From H2-BAC3 sp045863035 (GTDB lineage Bacteria; Bacteroidota; Ignavibacteria; Ignavibacteriales; Ignavibacteriaceae): DNA of 35,175 nucleotides. A program made the position numbers and the translations under genes. Positions within the stretch are counted from its first letter, which is position 1. Each line of letters opens with the position of its first letter. The notes beneath the pieces were generated by a model that was given only the letters and a program-made list of their open reading frames with translations, ran no database searches and was not told where the DNA came from. Shown in pieces: positions 8,585 to 17,056 of the stretch. The DNA lies in the NCBI GenBank assembly GCA_045863035.1, contig BTUV01000021.1, forward strand, positions 1 to 35,175, written 5' to 3'.

Positions 8585-9334
8585 AACATTTCCAGAACCA
8601 TATATGATAAAAGGAGCGCCATTCGGTGAAATGGTTCCGTTCAGGGCATTCGTCCAGCCGTTAGGACCTTTCTGCTTTGCATTTCCTGTAACCGCCTGTC
8701 CGGGTATGGTAATAGGAGGAGTCCATGGTCCTGAAGTAGATGAACCGGTGATACCCCACTGCAGCCAGTAGGTTCCGGCAGGGAGTGTGGCATTACATGA
8801 TACAACAACTTCCTGTATTCTGCGTGCACAATCAGTAGGAGTAGTTGACTGAGCTCTGTAGATATTGGAAAGTCTGGCAACAAGCATGCGGTTAGTTACG
8901 GTATCACCCCAAACAATTGTTCCGCCTAATGAAGGGTCACCGGACCAAATCTGAACATAAGCACCGTTAATTGTTACAGTTGTAGCGCTTGTCTGATAAA
9001 CAAAAAACTTTAAGGAATCCAGCACCCAGACTGAGGTATTGGTAAAATCATCTGCCATATAGTAATTCGCGTTTCTGTTTGTTCCCCATCCATAAAGCGT
9101 ATGACTGCCGACCGTACCATCAAGAAGACTTGCATCACCGCCTGAACATCCGCCGCCGGGGAGTGAAACAATTGGGCCATTATCAAACAGGAGAGCTTCT
9201 GTTGATTCTACCAGAGGCACTGTAAACTGATTCAATTTTATTTCAGGTATTTCTCCTGATGCGTTATCGTTTTGTGCATATAAAGCTGCCGCACTAAAAA
9301 CGAAGCAAAGAACAAAAAGTAAATATCTTTTCAT
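8009..9334 (-). CDS. T9SS cargo protein with unknown N-terminal beta-rich domain
   Basis: 441 residues. The signal peptide MKRYLLFVLCFVFSAAALYAQ is preceded by an AAGGAAAGG ribosome site. Residues 22-250 are beta-rich and not recognised beyond a generic secreted jelly-roll look: a Gly-rich GGGCSGGD stretch, WGTNRNANYYMADDF, and TLPAGTYWLQWG, which recurs in lectin-like or metalloprotease-associated modules of secreted bacterial proteins. Residues 251-441 are the 191-residue VPVELTSF plus sorting-domain cassette. Predicted to cross the outer membrane by the T9SS. No catalytic motif is seen, so a structural, adhesive or binding role is possible. Confidence 0.8.
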   Translation of the reverse strand: MKRYLLFVLCFVFSAAALYAQNDNASGEIPEIKLNQFTVPLVESTEALLFDNGPIVSLPGGGCSGGDASLLDGTVGSHTLYGWGTNRNANYYMADDFTNTSVWVLDSLKFFVYQTSATTVTINGAYVQIWSGDPSLGGTIVWGDTVTNRMLVARLSNIYRAQSTTPTDCARRIQEVVVSCNATLPAGTYWLQWGITGSSTSGPWTPPITIPGQAVTGNAKQKGPNGWTNALNGTISPNGAPFIIYGSGNVVPVELTSFSASVSGTTVELKWVTATETNNRGFEIQRKSADEEYVNIGFISGSGTSTEEKVYIFSDKELVSGAYSYRLRQVDYDGRSEYSQVIEAEVSAPTVFELSQNYPNPFNPSTVINFGLESDSRVKLAVYNTLGQQVALLVNGSMQAGKHSAEFTAAQLPSGVYLAQLEAVNAAGKIYRSVIKMTLNK

Positions 9335-9506
9335 GATAACCTTTCCTTATAATTAAGAGAAAAATAATTAAGAGACCGGGAAAACAGAACAACGAACAAC
9401 AGGCGGGTTACGCCTTCACACACAAGTAAATTTTATTACAGAGAAGTCAGATAATAAGAGCAAATTGCTTGCCTGTAAGTTTTTCCACCAAGAAGAAATT
9501 TTAAAC

Positions 9507-9549
9507 ACAAAAAAAAGAAAAGGCGCCCCTCGCGAGAGCAAAGGGCACC
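9507..9549 (-). terminator. Intrinsic terminator after the 418-residue T9SS gene
   Basis: Read on the minus strand, GGTGCCC pairs with GGGCGCC (7 bp, one G-T pair; positions 9522-9549) across a 14-base loop and is followed by TTTTCTTTTTTTT. It starts 7 bases past the stop codon at 9556. Confidence 0.85.
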
Positions 9550-9555
9550 AAAAGA

Positions 9556-10131
9556 TTACTTATTAAGAGTCATCTTAATGAATGAGTTAAAATTCTTTCC
9601 GTTGATACCAACAGCTTCAAGTTTAGCCATATAGATACCAGAGGTAAGATTTTTAGCGTCAAAGGCAACCGAATGATTACCGGCAGTCATAAATCCGTTT
9701 GCAAGAACTGCAACCTGCTGACCGAGTATATTGAAAATGGTCAGTTTAACCTGTGCATCTGTTTCCAGACCAAAGTTAATCTTGGTTGACGGGTTGAAAG
9801 GATTAGGATAGTTCTGGCTGAGTTCAAATTTAGCAGGAGCTTCAACATCTACGTTAACTGCATCAGAAAATTCAAAACGTCCGTCAAAATCAACCTGTTT
9901 CAGGCGATAGCTATATGAACCGGAGGTAACATTTTTGTCAACAAAAGCATATTCTTTTCTGTCTGTAGTGGTACCGTTGCCGCCAACAAAACCAACACTT
10001 ACGAAATCACCGTTTGAAGATTTTCTCTGAATTTCAAACCCTCTGTTGTTAACTTCGGTAGCAGTAGCCCAGTTAAGCTGAACATTGTTACCTGTTGAGG
10101 ATGCCTTAAATGAAGTTAATTCAACCGGAAC
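9556..10131 (-). repeat. 191-residue T9SS C-terminal cassette, copy 3
   Basis: Codes for the last 191 residues of the choice-of-anchor-J cargo. It matches copies 1 and 2 in length exactly and shares VPVELTSF, NNRGFEIQRKS, YRLKQVD, SQNYPNPFNPST and the closing KMTLNK. Confidence 0.85.
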
Positions 10132-10812
10132 AACCAGTCCGCAGTAGAAATCGTCAACAAAAAGAGCATCACCATCGTTAAAGTTGTCAGTTACTCTTTC
10201 GCGCAAAGCAACGTGGATGCTTGAATTTGCAGGTACTAAGCTGCCGATATCGTATGTTTTCAGCATCCAGCCGGTATCAGCCGCTGCAAAAACAATAGTA
10301 GCAACATTGATGGTAAAATTCGTTGTTGCAGTGTTGCCGGTTGTCGAAATCTTTACATCAAGATTATCTGCATAGTTGGAAAATTTCCGAACTGCAAAAG
10401 AAATCTGGTAACCAGGTCCGACATTCGTAATCTGAGGTGAAATTAACCATTGGTCGTTAGCAGTTGCACCGCCTGTTGTCCAGGTGGCATAAGCCATGCC
10501 AATACCGCTTGTTGGAGAAAAAGCAGTAGCGGTTCCGCCGTTCCATCCGGGAAGCGGAGTTGTGCCAACGGTGATGCGTGTCCAACCCGTGCCGCCATCT
10601 GCTGAAATTTTTGTCCAGCCGGCCGGCGGAAATGTTGTTCCCTCGAAGGACTCTGACACTGAACTCAGAGGGGTACTCAGACCCGGTCCATCAACGATGT
10701 TAATTTTGCCGTTAGATGTTGGTTTAGGACCAACTTTTTCATAACCGCCTGCATTCAAAACAACCGAAGATGAAACAAAGAGAACAAAAAGAGTAAAGAA
10801 AAATTTCTTCAT
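9556..10812 (-). CDS. T9SS cargo with choice-of-anchor-J / cleaved-adhesin-like domain
   Basis: 418 residues from the ATG at 10812. The open frame extends 20 codons upstream (to 10872), but the ATG at 10812 starts a signal peptide (MKKFFFTLFVLFVSSSVVLNA) and has AAGGAAACC immediately upstream, so the longer form is unlikely. About residues 45-225 look like a choice-of-anchor-J (cleaved adhesin) jelly roll: SFEGTTFPPAGW near its start, TTGGATANDQWLISPQI in the middle and ALFVDDFY at its end. The final 191 residues are the VPVELTSF plus SQNYPNPFNP cassette. Such proteins are usually cell-surface adhesins or binding modules. The sequence shows no catalytic site. Confidence 0.85.
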   Translation of the reverse strand: MKKFFFTLFVLFVSSSVVLNAGGYEKVGPKPTSNGKINIVDGPGLSTPLSSVSESFEGTTFPPAGWTKISADGGTGWTRITVGTTPLPGWNGGTATAFSPTSGIGMAYATWTTGGATANDQWLISPQITNVGPGYQISFAVRKFSNYADNLDVKISTTGNTATTNFTINVATIVFAAADTGWMLKTYDIGSLVPANSSIHVALRERVTDNFNDGDALFVDDFYCGLVVPVELTSFKASSTGNNVQLNWATATEVNNRGFEIQRKSSNGDFVSVGFVGGNGTTTDRKEYAFVDKNVTSGSYSYRLKQVDFDGRFEFSDAVNVDVEAPAKFELSQNYPNPFNPSTKINFGLETDAQVKLTIFNILGQQVAVLANGFMTAGNHSVAFDAKNLTSGIYMAKLEAVGINGKNFNSFIKMTLNK

Positions 10813-11142
10813 TGGTTTCCTTTTTTTAATGAATAGTGTAACATTTTTGGAATTATTTATCCAATGACTCAATGTTAGGAAAATTCATTAACCTTCACAA
10901 GTGTTTTTTTATTTTTTTTGCTTTTTTTAGCAAAAATCGAATACTTTCTCAATCAAAAAATCTGCCCCCAAAAGCCCAATCACGCATCAGGAACCGGTAA
11001 AATATGCTTAATTGCCTTTATATTACGGTACTTTAAATAAATACAAGTGCAGAGCCGGATATTGTTTTTATAATCAATAATTCAGATTATATTTAAGGTC
11101 TTTTAAAATTTAATTACCGGATAAACTTCACACACTCGCCGT
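10813..11142. other. Divergent intergenic region without a gene
   Basis: 330 bases between a minus-strand T9SS gene and the plus-strand CDF gene. It is very AT-rich, with long T-runs around 10903-10928. An 8-bp hairpin TTTTTGCT / AGCAAAAA (10915-10936, 6-base T loop) is the only clear structure. Promoters for both flanking genes should lie here, but I see no convincing -35/-10 pair. The CDF start lacks a clear ribosome-binding site. No small open frame with coding character was found. Confidence 0.6.
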
Positions 11143-12162
11143 ATGAAGCAAAATAAGGCAACCCGAAACGCGGCACTTGCAGCTCTGATCACCGGCTTCC
11201 TGATGCTTGCAGGAAAAATGAGCGCGTACCTGATTACAAATTCAGCCGCGATCTATTCTGATGCACTTGAATCGGTTGTACATATTTTTGCGTCTGGCAT
11301 TGCCTTCATCAGTATTATCATCAGCTCACGCCCGGAAGATGAAAGCCATCCTTATGGTCACGGAAATATTGAGTTCTTTTCAGCCGGATTTGAAGGTCTT
11401 CTTATTATTGTTGCAGCAATAGCCATCATCTATGCAGCGGTACACGATTTGATATTCGGTGTTGCAATAAAGAAGCTGGATATTGGTTTATATATCGTCA
11501 TGGCGGCCGGGGCGGTTAACCTGGTTTTAGGATGGTATCTTATCCATACAGGTAAAAAATATAATTCAATAACACTGATTGCTGACGGTAAACATGTATT
11601 AACAGACTCCTGGACGAGTCTTGGTGTTGTTGTGGGTATCGGGCTGGTGCTTCTGACCGGTTATACGATACTCGATCCTCTGTTTGCGATTATAGTTGCA
11701 GCAAATATTATTTTTACCGGCTCAAAGCTAATCCGTGATTCTTTCAACGGGCTTATGGATGCTTCTGACCCTGAGATTCTGAAAAAACTTTGTGAGAAAA
11801 TTTCCGGAATAAAGAAAGATTTCTGGATTGATGTTCATCAATTACGAGTTCGCAGATCAGGTAATAAACTCTTTGTTGATTTTCATCTTTTGGTTCCCTA
11901 TTTTTTTACCATACGGCAGACGCACACGGAAGAAATCGCGATTTTGAAATCCGTAAACGAATTACACAATCCCTCAGAAATCAAAATTCATCTTGATCAT
12001 TGTGATTATTCAATGTGTCACTTTTGTGGTTTTGCGGCCTGCCCTGAGCGCAAAGCCGTACAAAGTGTTTTTCTCATATTTGATGAGAAGAAAATTATCG
12101 GCGGACCTCAGCAGGAGCATCCTGACGAGGAGATAAGCGCGATTGCATCAAAGGTTGAGTAA
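11143..12162 (+). CDS. Cation diffusion facilitator (CDF) metal transporter with Cys-rich tail
   Basis: 339 residues. An inner-membrane cation/proton antiporter of the CDF family, exporting Zn2+, Fe2+, Mn2+ or similar. Several membrane segments are visible (about residues 10-32, 45-60, 82-105, 113-135, 157-188). Metal-site residues fit the family: Asp40 in SDALESVVH on the second helix, HPYGHGNIEFF (69-79) in the loop, and HxxxD (His151, Asp155) in the fifth helix. The C-terminal cytoplasmic part (200-280) matches the dimerising domain. It is followed by CDYSMCHFCGFAACPE, four Cys in 13 residues, which is not a usual CDF feature. The 3' end overlaps convergent purE by 15 bases. Metal specificity cannot be told. 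Confidence 0.88.
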   Translation: MKQNKATRNAALAALITGFLMLAGKMSAYLITNSAAIYSDALESVVHIFASGIAFISIIISSRPEDESHPYGHGNIEFFSAGFEGLLIIVAAIAIIYAAVHDLIFGVAIKKLDIGLYIVMAAGAVNLVLGWYLIHTGKKYNSITLIADGKHVLTDSWTSLGVVVGIGLVLLTGYTILDPLFAIIVAANIIFTGSKLIRDSFNGLMDASDPEILKKLCEKISGIKKDFWIDVHQLRVRRSGNKLFVDFHLLVPYFFTIRQTHTEEIAILKSVNELHNPSEIKIHLDHCDYSMCHFCGFAACPERKAVQSVFLIFDEKKIIGGPQQEHPDEEISAIASKVE

Positions 12163-12648
12163 GAAATTCTTCTGAGCTGATTCGGTGTGCATCGTTTTTT
12201 TATAGTCCTTCAGTTTTTCAGCCAACGCCTCATCACGCAAAGCAATAATCTGAACTGCTAACAGCCCCGCATTTTTCGCCTGGTTGATAGCAACTGTTGC
12301 AACCGGTACTCCCCCTGGCATCTGCACGATTGAGAGAAGCGAATCAAGACCGTCTAATGACTTTCCTTTAACCGGAACGCCAATAACAGGCAGAATTGTA
12401 TATGCAGCCGTCATACCAGGAAGGTGAGCAGCTCCGCCGGCACCGGCTATTATCACCTGAAGCCCGCGCTCTCTGGCCTTCGTTGCATAATCAGCCATCA
12501 GGTCAGGTGTGCGGTGTGCCGATACAATTTTAATTTCATAAGGCACTTTAAATTCATTAAGCACTTCTGCTGCCTCATTCATAACCGGGAGATCTGAATC
12601 ACTCCCCATAATAATCCCGACAACAGGGTTATTCATTTCTGCTTTCAT
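12148..12648 (-). CDS. purE: N5-carboxyaminoimidazole ribonucleotide mutase (PurE class I)
   Basis: 166 residues, the usual length. Converts N5-CAIR to CAIR in de novo purine synthesis. The class I signature is present: GIIMGSDSDLPVM near the N-terminus, SAHRTP (catalytic His), AGAGGAAHLPGM and GVPVKGKSLDGLDSLLSIVQMP. The ATG shares a 4-base ATGA overlap with the purK stop, showing translational coupling. The presence of purK confirms the N5-CAIR (class I) route. Its 3' end runs 15 bases into the convergent CDF gene. Confidence 0.97.
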   Translation of the reverse strand: MKAEMNNPVVGIIMGSDSDLPVMNEAAEVLNEFKVPYEIKIVSAHRTPDLMADYATKARERGLQVIIAGAGGAAHLPGMTAAYTILPVIGVPVKGKSLDGLDSLLSIVQMPGGVPVATVAINQAKNAGLLAVQIIALRDEALAEKLKDYKKTMHTESAQKNFLLNL

Positions 12649-13784
12649 ATGTCTGTTTCCTTTTCAATTATTTGCGCTCTCTGATATATATCGCCTGAAT
12701 CACCGGCTAAAGTAAAGTGCCCCATCTTTCTTCCCTTTCTTGACTTTTCTTTGCCGTATATATGCAGCTTCACCTCCGGGTCACCAAGGGGACGTTTGTA
12801 GTCAGCCGGATACCCCGGACCACTCCCCTTACCAAGCAGGTTCACCATAATTACATACGGTTTAATCAGTGCGGCTGAACCAAGAGGCAGCCCCGTAACG
12901 GCTCTGATATGATTTTCGAACTGCGAGGTAACACAGCCGTCAATGGTATAATGCCCTGAGTTATGAGGACGCGGCGCTGCTTCATTCACCAGAATCTCAC
13001 CATTGGCGAGGAGAAATAATTCAAAACCAAAAATGCCCCTGGCCGAAATAGCATCTAACGCACTTGTTACCATCCGGCGCACTTCCGCCACCTGCTCTTC
13101 GGAAATCCCCGACGGAATCCGCACTTCCTTACAGATGTGATTCACCTGAATGGTTTCAGCTACAGGATAAAATACGGTCTCATGTTCTGTGCGGACAACC
13201 ATAACGGCAAGTTCTTTAACGAATGGGACAAATTCCTCTGCCATTAGCTCAGCATTCCGGCTCTTTAGTTTTTCAAGCCCGGCCTCAAATGACGGCTGAT
13301 CTGTTACGAGAGCATTTCCATATCCGTCATAGCCCATTGTACGGCTCTTCAGAACGAATTTTTTGCCCAATACTGATGAAAGTGAATGATAACCAACTTT
13401 GTCTTCCACAGCAGAAAATTTTGCTACAGGCACACCCGCATCACTAAAAGATTTCTTTTGTATATACTTGTCCTGAATCAGGGACAATGTTACAGATGCG
13501 GGGAATACTTTTTTGCCGCGGCTTTCTATATATCTCAAATACTTTGGATCAATAAACTCGCTCTCAAGAGTTATCACATCTGAAGCATCTATAAAGCGGT
13601 CAAACAAATCTTTATCATCAATCTGTCCGGTAAATTCAAAACGGGTGTGCTTACCCGCCGGTGACGGAGAATGATTCTCAAGAATTGCACACTCAAATCC
13701 TAATTCAGCAGCAGCAAGCAGGGACATTTTAGCAAGCTGACCGCCGCCAAGTATTCCTATCACTATATTATTATTTATTTCCAT
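12645..13784 (-). CDS. purK: N5-carboxyaminoimidazole ribonucleotide synthase (PurK)
   Basis: 379 residues. An ATP-grasp enzyme that carboxylates AIR with bicarbonate and ATP to N5-CAIR, feeding PurE. The N-terminal GILGGGQLAKM loop, FVLKSRTMGYDGYGN (ATP-grasp loop), MAEEFVPFVKELAVMVVR and the EAAPRPHNSGHYTIDGC active-site segment all match. It overlaps comEC by 10 bases upstream and purE by 4 bases downstream, so it belongs to the prmC-to-purE transcription unit. Confidence 0.97.
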   Translation of the reverse strand: MEINNNIVIGILGGGQLAKMSLLAAAELGFECAILENHSPSPAGKHTRFEFTGQIDDKDLFDRFIDASDVITLESEFIDPKYLRYIESRGKKVFPASVTLSLIQDKYIQKKSFSDAGVPVAKFSAVEDKVGYHSLSSVLGKKFVLKSRTMGYDGYGNALVTDQPSFEAGLEKLKSRNAELMAEEFVPFVKELAVMVVRTEHETVFYPVAETIQVNHICKEVRIPSGISEEQVAEVRRMVTSALDAISARGIFGFELFLLANGEILVNEAAPRPHNSGHYTIDGCVTSQFENHIRAVTGLPLGSAALIKPYVIMVNLLGKGSGPGYPADYKRPLGDPEVKLHIYGKEKSRKGRKMGHFTLAGDSGDIYQRAQIIEKETDI

Positions 13785-16150
13785 ACTCTCTTTTGAACTG
13801 AAATTCCATCGCTGGTAAAAATCAATGCTCCTTCATAATCCGTTCGCGCTATTTGCGCACCGGCATCCTTCACGCGCAGGAGCACTTCCCTTGCTGGATG
13901 ATTATAGCGGTTCCCAAGTCCGCTGCTAAAAACCACTACTTCCGGTGAAACACGTCTCAAGAACTCATCTCCTGTTGAAGATTTACTGCCATGATGACCG
14001 GCTTTGAAGATATTTGCTTCGAGAAAATTACCATATTTTCTTATGAGGTTCTCTTCTATTCTCTGTGGTGCATCACCGGTGAAAAGAAATGCTGTTTTAC
14101 CATATACTAATTTAAGAGAAATACTCCTTTCATTTGAGGTCTTTTCCTCTCCTGAATGCTCCTCTGACGGTGTAAGAAGATAAAATGCTGCTCCTCCGGA
14201 GTGAATTACCGTATCCCGGGCAAATATGATGTTAACTCCGTTCATCCCGGCTAATTTTTCCAGAGCATCGTCTGCCCCCTCTCCTTCTTCTTTTGGCGGT
14301 AAAATTAGTGTTTTTATTTTATTCTCTTTCAGAAGAACCGCGATACCCCCGAAGTGGTCAGCATCGTAATGTGAAACAAGAGCATAATCTATCTTACCCG
14401 TCATGGTTCTTTCCAGAAAGGGGATAATTCTGTAAAGACTGGCATTGTTAAATTTGTTAAGCACTCCCCCGTCAATCAGCCATTTTTCACCTTGCGGGGT
14501 TGAAGTCAGAATAGCATCTCCCTGGCCCACATCAAAAAACAGTACATCCAATTTCCCTTCCTCAAACAAACTATATTTTAACTGCGAAACAAGAAATATT
14601 AGTAACAAAGTACACGCTGTTAAAACGAATCTTACCCCCTGCCTTAAATTCTCAGCCACAAGCCAATACAATATAAGCCCTGACAAAAAAATCATAGCAA
14701 GAAGAACAATCCGGCTAATGTTTTCAACCCTCCATAGCAATAAGTCATACGCGGCAAAAAATGTGACTGTAAGAGAAAGGAGTTGATGGAGCAATTCTGT
14801 GCCCCCTGCCGCAATGAGAGCCAGGCCGGATGAGAAAAGTGAAAATGCTGAAACAATAAGTCCGCCGGCAATAATCAGAGCCGTCAGCGGAATTACAAGC
14901 AGATTTGATACAGGTGAAATAAGTGAAACAACGCCAAAATGATACAACAAAAACGGAAATACACCAAGGAGCGCGGAGACAGAGATAAGCATCAGTTCAA
15001 GAGCTGATTTTAGAAAAAAAGATTTCACCTTATATATCCTGAACGTTTCTTCAAGCGGTCTTATGAAAAACAGGATACCAAACACTGCCGAGAATGATAG
15101 CTGAAATCCTGCTGTATATATCTCAAACGGATTCCAGAGAAGAATAATAAAAGCAGAAACAAATACCGTATGAACCGGCCAAGGGTCACGCTGCAGTATT
15201 CTCCCTGTCAAAAAAAGCACTATCATAATACCCGCGCGGGTTGCTGAGGTTACAAACCCCGTAACCCACAGGAAGAGCATTACTCCGATAATTGTACCAA
15301 TATCACGATTTACCCGCCCCAGACGAGTCAGGAGCAAACTGAACAGGAAAGCAATAAAACCCATGTGTAACCCTGAAACAGCAAGTACATGAATAACTCC
15401 GGCATCGCTGAACGCTTTTTTGGTCTGCAGGTCAATTTCACCGCGATCCGCGAGCAGAAGACCCCTCAGCAGAGCATAAAGCTCCCGCGAGAAATTTGCG
15501 TAAAGCACTGAATCAGCATTAACCCTGATAAAATGCACTAAGCGCTCGTATATATAACCCTCCCCTTTTTTAACCACAACAGAGTCAGGGTTTGTTATCC
15601 GAAAACCCCCTGAGAACCCCTTATTGTGGTAGTAGGACTCAGCATCAAACCCATAGGGATTCGCCTCAGAACGAAAACGGAAATAACTCCCCCGTAACGA
15701 AACAACAGAGCCGGGCGTAATTTGTTTCAGGTTGTTATATATCCTCCCGCTGTCCTCATACAAACTTACCAGCAGTTTTTTCCGGCTGAGGAATGTATTC
15801 CCCCTTGCGCTGCAAGAATCAAGTTGAACGGCAAAACTGAGTTTTCCTCCGGCTGAAAGTTCAACGGATGAAACGTTACCGTGAATTTCGATGCCTCGTA
15901 TAAAATAATCACTGAAGAGCGGCCGGGCAAGTTGTTCTTCCGCAAGTCCGGCTCTCGATGTTCCAAGGCAAAAAGCGGCTGCAAGAAGGGGGATATATAC
16001 AAAAGCCGGCTTCCATCGGTAGAATAACAGTGACAAAGCGGAAAACAGTAAGACAGAAAGCGTAAGGTAAGTAAAATCAATTTGCAGGATATCCGACGCA
16101 AGAATGCCCATGGCAAAAGCTATGGTAACAGAAATCAACGGATATTTCAC
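13775..16150 (-). CDS. comEC: ComEC/Rec2-family DNA-uptake channel protein
   Basis: 791 residues, normal for full-length ComEC. The N-terminus has membrane segments and an OB-like soluble part (about 60-200, DUF4131-like). The central competence domain (about 220-500) includes HVLAVSGLHMGFIAF and many helices. The C-terminal metallo-beta-lactamase domain has VSHYDADHFGG, FTGDAPQR and KAGHHGSKSS. ComEC forms the inner-membrane channel for single-stranded DNA uptake during transformation. The metallo-hydrolase domain is intact, so nuclease activity on the non-transported strand is plausible. It lies 3 bases after the upstream gene and overlaps purK. Competence itself is not shown by this gene alone. 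Confidence 0.93.
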   Translation of the reverse strand: MKYPLISVTIAFAMGILASDILQIDFTYLTLSVLLFSALSLLFYRWKPAFVYIPLLAAAFCLGTSRAGLAEEQLARPLFSDYFIRGIEIHGNVSSVELSAGGKLSFAVQLDSCSARGNTFLSRKKLLVSLYEDSGRIYNNLKQITPGSVVSLRGSYFRFRSEANPYGFDAESYYHNKGFSGGFRITNPDSVVVKKGEGYIYERLVHFIRVNADSVLYANFSRELYALLRGLLLADRGEIDLQTKKAFSDAGVIHVLAVSGLHMGFIAFLFSLLLTRLGRVNRDIGTIIGVMLFLWVTGFVTSATRAGIMIVLFLTGRILQRDPWPVHTVFVSAFIILLWNPFEIYTAGFQLSFSAVFGILFFIRPLEETFRIYKVKSFFLKSALELMLISVSALLGVFPFLLYHFGVVSLISPVSNLLVIPLTALIIAGGLIVSAFSLFSSGLALIAAGGTELLHQLLSLTVTFFAAYDLLLWRVENISRIVLLAMIFLSGLILYWLVAENLRQGVRFVLTACTLLLIFLVSQLKYSLFEEGKLDVLFFDVGQGDAILTSTPQGEKWLIDGGVLNKFNNASLYRIIPFLERTMTGKIDYALVSHYDADHFGGIAVLLKENKIKTLILPPKEEGEGADDALEKLAGMNGVNIIFARDTVIHSGGAAFYLLTPSEEHSGEEKTSNERSISLKLVYGKTAFLFTGDAPQRIEENLIRKYGNFLEANIFKAGHHGSKSSTGDEFLRRVSPEVVVFSSGLGNRYNHPAREVLLRVKDAGAQIARTDYEGALIFTSDGISVQKRVWK

Positions 16151-16153
16151 GGC

Positions 16154-17056
16154 TTAAAGCTCCAGAAGTACCTGTTTAATCTTATCGAGGGATGTAATTC
16201 TATCCCGTAATAGGGCGCAATGTTTTCCGGCCGCAATACCTAAAGCAGGATTACGTGTGTGTGCTTTGATTGAAATATCTTCAAAGTTGCCATGATCAGA
16301 ACAGAGAAGGATTTCTGTATCCTGTCTGTTATAATTACTGAATATATGAATTAAAAAGCGGTCGAGGTCAGAAGTGATAATATCAAAATCATGCGGAATT
16401 CTGCCGTGCCCCAGATGGTCAGTGAGAAAAAACTCATAAACTGTTAAATCATTTTCGGCTGTCCGGCTGAGGAGGCGTTCTGCCGCTGCTTCGGGCGTGA
16501 TTTGTGCGATATCTTCATACTTCAGCCGCTCCCGCCAGACGCGATTGGTAATCTCCGCCGAAAGAGAGTAACCACTTCGCACGCCGTCAGCCGTATTTAA
16601 TTCCAACCCGGCTGAACGGTAACTCAGAGTGCTAACACTCAGCCGGCTCTTTCCCGAATTTATATAATCGAAAAACAACTGCGGGTAAGAGTTCATAAAA
16701 AAAACTTTTTTCTTACGGTTAAGAAAATCGATAAAGATATTCTGCTCTTTAATAACGGGAATTAATGTTGAATATGGAAATGGTCCGAAGTGCTGATTTA
16801 TCAGAGCCGGTGCATTAACGCCGCAGAAAATTGAAGTCTGCCCGGTTCCGCTTTGCGGTATTCCGTCAATCCCCATACAGGCATCAATGGGAAATAGCTC
16901 AATACTTTCACCCGATAAAAATTGCTTCTCAAGATGCGGCGACTCACGGAAAAACTCACTGAAGAATTTAAACTTCCCCGCAAAAAATGGATTTTTTACC
17001 GGATCTGCTTCCCCGATACCAACCCCGTCTATAAAGAGCAACAGAATATGGCTCAA
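16154..17056 (-). CDS. Alkaline-phosphatase-superfamily metalloenzyme of unknown substrate
   Basis: 300 residues, no signal peptide. The N-terminal FIDGVGIGEADP carries the first metal Asp (residue 10), and SGTGQTSIFCG (69-79) holds the likely Thr nucleophile. LTDHLGHGRIPHD and LCSDHGNFED supply the second metal cluster. This is the core of the phosphoglycerate mutase / phosphopentomutase / alkaline phosphatase fold (metalloenzyme domain). At 300 residues it lacks the large inserted domain of iPGM. It sits between dtd (4-base overlap) and comEC (3-base gap). I cannot name the substrate; a cytosolic phosphatase or phosphomutase is likely. Confidence 0.8.
   Translation of the reverse strand: MSHILLLFIDGVGIGEADPVKNPFFAGKFKFFSEFFRESPHLEKQFLSGESIELFPIDACMGIDGIPQSGTGQTSIFCGVNAPALINQHFGPFPYSTLIPVIKEQNIFIDFLNRKKKVFFMNSYPQLFFDYINSGKSRLSVSTLSYRSAGLELNTADGVRSGYSLSAEITNRVWRERLKYEDIAQITPEAAAERLLSRTAENDLTVYEFFLTDHLGHGRIPHDFDIITSDLDRFLIHIFSNYNRQDTEILLCSDHGNFEDISIKAHTRNPALGIAAGKHCALLRDRITSLDKIKQVLLEL

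Noticed and set aside
10813..10872. 20-residue N-terminal extension of the choice-of-anchor-J cargo
   Set aside because: The extension would put polar residues before a signal peptide; the ATG at 10812 has a strong ribosome site.
10915..10936. Terminator in the divergent region
   Set aside because: The 8-bp stem is almost all A-T and lies upstream of both flanking genes, so there is nothing for it to terminate.
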